Assembly: GCF_006716265.1 (NCBI RefSeq)
Contig: NZ_VFOS01000005.1
Location: 62,001-126,000, forward strand
Origin: Rarobacter faecitabidus
GTDB lineage: Bacteria > Actinomycetota > Actinomycetes > Actinomycetales > Cellulomonadaceae
Direction of reading: 5' to 3'
DNA: 64,000 nt
The translations under genes and the position numbers were made by a program. Of this stretch, positions 62,721 through 64,000 are shown piece by piece (within the stretch, counting starts at the first letter, position 1; every line of letters begins with the position of its first letter). Below the pieces are notes generated by a model. It searched no databases, was not told the DNA's origin, and worked only from the letters and a program-made list of their open reading frames with translations.

Positions 62721-63713
62721 ATGACCGATAAGGACCACGACTGTTGGGACCCCACCCAACTTCGTCCCACAATCTCGTTTGAGGTCATGCCCCCGCGGCG
62801 ACCCGACATTGCCCCCAACTTCTGGTCCAACGTCGACCGCCTGATCGGCGCCCGCCCCGACTTCCTATCCGTGACGTACGGCGCCGCAGGCACCGACCGG
62901 CAGACCGCCCGGCAGGTTGTCTCCCGACTCATCGGATCCGCGCCCCTGCTGCCCATCGCCCACCTCACCTGCGTTGGCCACTCGCGTGCCGATGTCGTCG
63001 AGGTCGTGGACGAGTTCCTCAGTGCTGGCGTCCGCTCATTCCTCGCCCTGCGCGGCGACCCGCCCGCCGGCCAGCCCGACTGGCAGCCCACGCCGGGCGG
63101 GGTGAACTCGTCGGTGGAGCTGATCGCCCTGCTGCGCGACCGCGAACGGGTGCGCTGCGCGGCCCACCCAGGCAACGCGCTGCGCGGCGCCGCGCAGCCC
63201 CTGACGATCGCCGTCGCGACCTTTCCCGGCGGTAACCCGTCGGCCGGTACCTCCAGCGACCAGGAAATCGAGCGGCTGCTCGTCAAGCAGGCGGCCGGGG
63301 CGAACTTCGCCATCACCCAGTTGTTCTACCGGCCCGAGACGTACGCCGACTTCGTCGACCGTGCCCGCGCCGCAGGCGTTCACTTGCCGATCCTTGCCGG
63401 AATCATTCCGTCGACCGATCCCGCACGGCTCCACCGTGTGGCCGAGCTCACCGGCCTGCAACCCCCGCCGGAACTGCTGAAAACGCTGGCGGAGGCCTCG
63501 TCCGACGAGGCGCGCCACGAGGCCGGCGTCCGCGCCACGACAGACCTGGCGCGCGCCGTCCTCGACGCCGGCGCACCCGGCCTGCACATCTACACCTTCA
63601 ACAAGGCCACCCCCGCGCTCGACGTTCTCAGCGGGCTCGGGCTGACCACCGACACCACGACAACCTCAACGCCCACCGAACCCGTGACCGCCCCCGCGGT
63701 CGTGAAAGGCTGA
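62721..63713 (+). CDS. metF: Methylenetetrahydrofolate reductase
   Basis: 330 aa TIM-barrel flavoprotein. ATG 62721 has AGGAGG seven bases upstream. Family motifs: ISFEVMPPR near the start, DFLSVTYGA, HLTCVGHSR, FLALRGDPP, KQAAGANFAITQLFY and PGLHIYTFNKA. It reduces 5,10-methylene-THF to 5-methyl-THF, the methyl donor for MetE. The gene follows a SAM-I riboswitch and precedes metE by 5 bp. The C-terminus has a short Thr-rich tail. Confidence 0.95.
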   Translation: MTDKDHDCWDPTQLRPTISFEVMPPRRPDIAPNFWSNVDRLIGARPDFLSVTYGAAGTDRQTARQVVSRLIGSAPLLPIAHLTCVGHSRADVVEVVDEFLSAGVRSFLALRGDPPAGQPDWQPTPGGVNSSVELIALLRDRERVRCAAHPGNALRGAAQPLTIAVATFPGGNPSAGTSSDQEIERLLVKQAAGANFAITQLFYRPETYADFVDRARAAGVHLPILAGIIPSTDPARLHRVAELTGLQPPPELLKTLAEASSDEARHEAGVRATTDLARAVLDAGAPGLHIYTFNKATPALDVLSGLGLTTDTTTTSTPTEPVTAPAVVKG

Positions 63714-63718
63714 ATCGC

Positions 63719-64000
63719 ATGACCACCCCCGCATTTCCCGTCGCCACGATCGTTGGCTACCCGCGCATCGGGCGCCGGCGCGAGCTGAAGAAGGCCGTCG
63801 AGGCGTACTGGGCCGGCAAGTCCACGCTTGCCGAGCTGGAGGAGACCGCCTCCGGCCTGCGCCAGGCCACGCGCGAACGGCTCGCCGAGCTGGGCCTCGG
63901 GCGCACCGACGCCTCCATCCCGGAGACCTTCTCGTTCTACGACCAGGTTCTCGACGTCACCGCAGCCGTCGGTGCCGTGCCGCCGCGCTTCGCCGGATTC
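63719..64000 (+). CDS. metE: Cobalamin-independent methionine synthase, N-terminus (cut by window edge)
   Basis: ATG 63719 opens MTTPAFPVATIVGYPRIG, the conserved MetE start, followed by RRELKKAVEAYWAGK and ETFSFYDQVLD. It has a GAAAGG-like ribosome site and is co-transcribed with metF. MetE transfers the methyl group of 5-methyl-THF-polyglutamate to homocysteine. Only 94 codons are in the window; the zinc-binding catalytic half lies outside. Confidence 0.93.
   Translation, partial: MTTPAFPVATIVGYPRIGRRRELKKAVEAYWAGKSTLAELEETASGLRQATRERLAELGLGRTDASIPETFSFYDQVLDVTAAVGAVPPRFAGF

Overview
The window is high-GC DNA with many GTG and TTG starts, AGGAGG ribosome sites and dense 4-bp ATGA/GTGA gene overlaps. 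It contains an actinobacterial-type HrpA, a SAM-I riboswitch before metF-metE, actinobacterial lipoproteins and several very large secreted multidomain proteins. I infer a Gram-positive Actinomycetota chromosome, perhaps near Actinomycetaceae/Micrococcales. No rRNA, tRNA, CRISPR array, phage or intact insertion sequence was seen.

Left third (1-23.6 kb): an extracellular glycan- and protein-degradation region. It holds two giant GH92 alpha-mannosidases (the first cut by the window edge), two secreted subtilases, an MFS transporter and a LacI regulator. A 16-nt palindromic sequence is shared upstream of the second mannosidase and the first subtilase and is a candidate LacI operator. Inside this block lies a reverse-strand sulfur operon: thioredoxin, CoA-disulfide reductase fused to rhodanese, a CstR-type repressor and a 54-aa Cys-rich protein. 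A perfect CsoR/CstR-type operator overlaps its promoter.

Middle (24-37.9 kb): an SbcC/SbcD-like repair pair, an L7/L12-like small protein, a secreted HNH nuclease, a YbaK-type deacylase and two secreted proteins of unknown role. Then comes the most unusual locus. Three tandem paralogous lipoproteins (one with a C8 tract near its start) sit divergent from a small secreted peptide gene. The peptide gene is frameshifted at a T5 run, has three dyads in its leader and a strong terminator, and is followed by an HlyD-like adaptor, an ABC ATPase and a MacB/FtsX-like permease. This looks like a bacteriocin-type export/immunity cassette.

38-54.8 kb: two tandem membrane-anchored beta-propeller paralogs with LRV-like cytoplasmic heads, the HrpA helicase, a nidogen-domain surface protein, a secreted TolB-like propeller protein and a NarL-type two-component pair. 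Seven secreted proteins of the window carry lysine-rich Ig-like/beta modules and no LPXTG signal, which suggests a shared way of holding to the wall.

Right end (54.8-64 kb): a GC minisatellite, a 54-bp direct repeat flanking two small paralogous membrane proteins, an ABC-2 exporter, a four-gene sulfate uptake operon (sbp-cysT-cysW-cysA), and a SAM-I riboswitch driving metF and metE (cut by the edge). Sulfate uptake, methionine synthesis and the CstR operon give the window a sulfur-metabolism theme.
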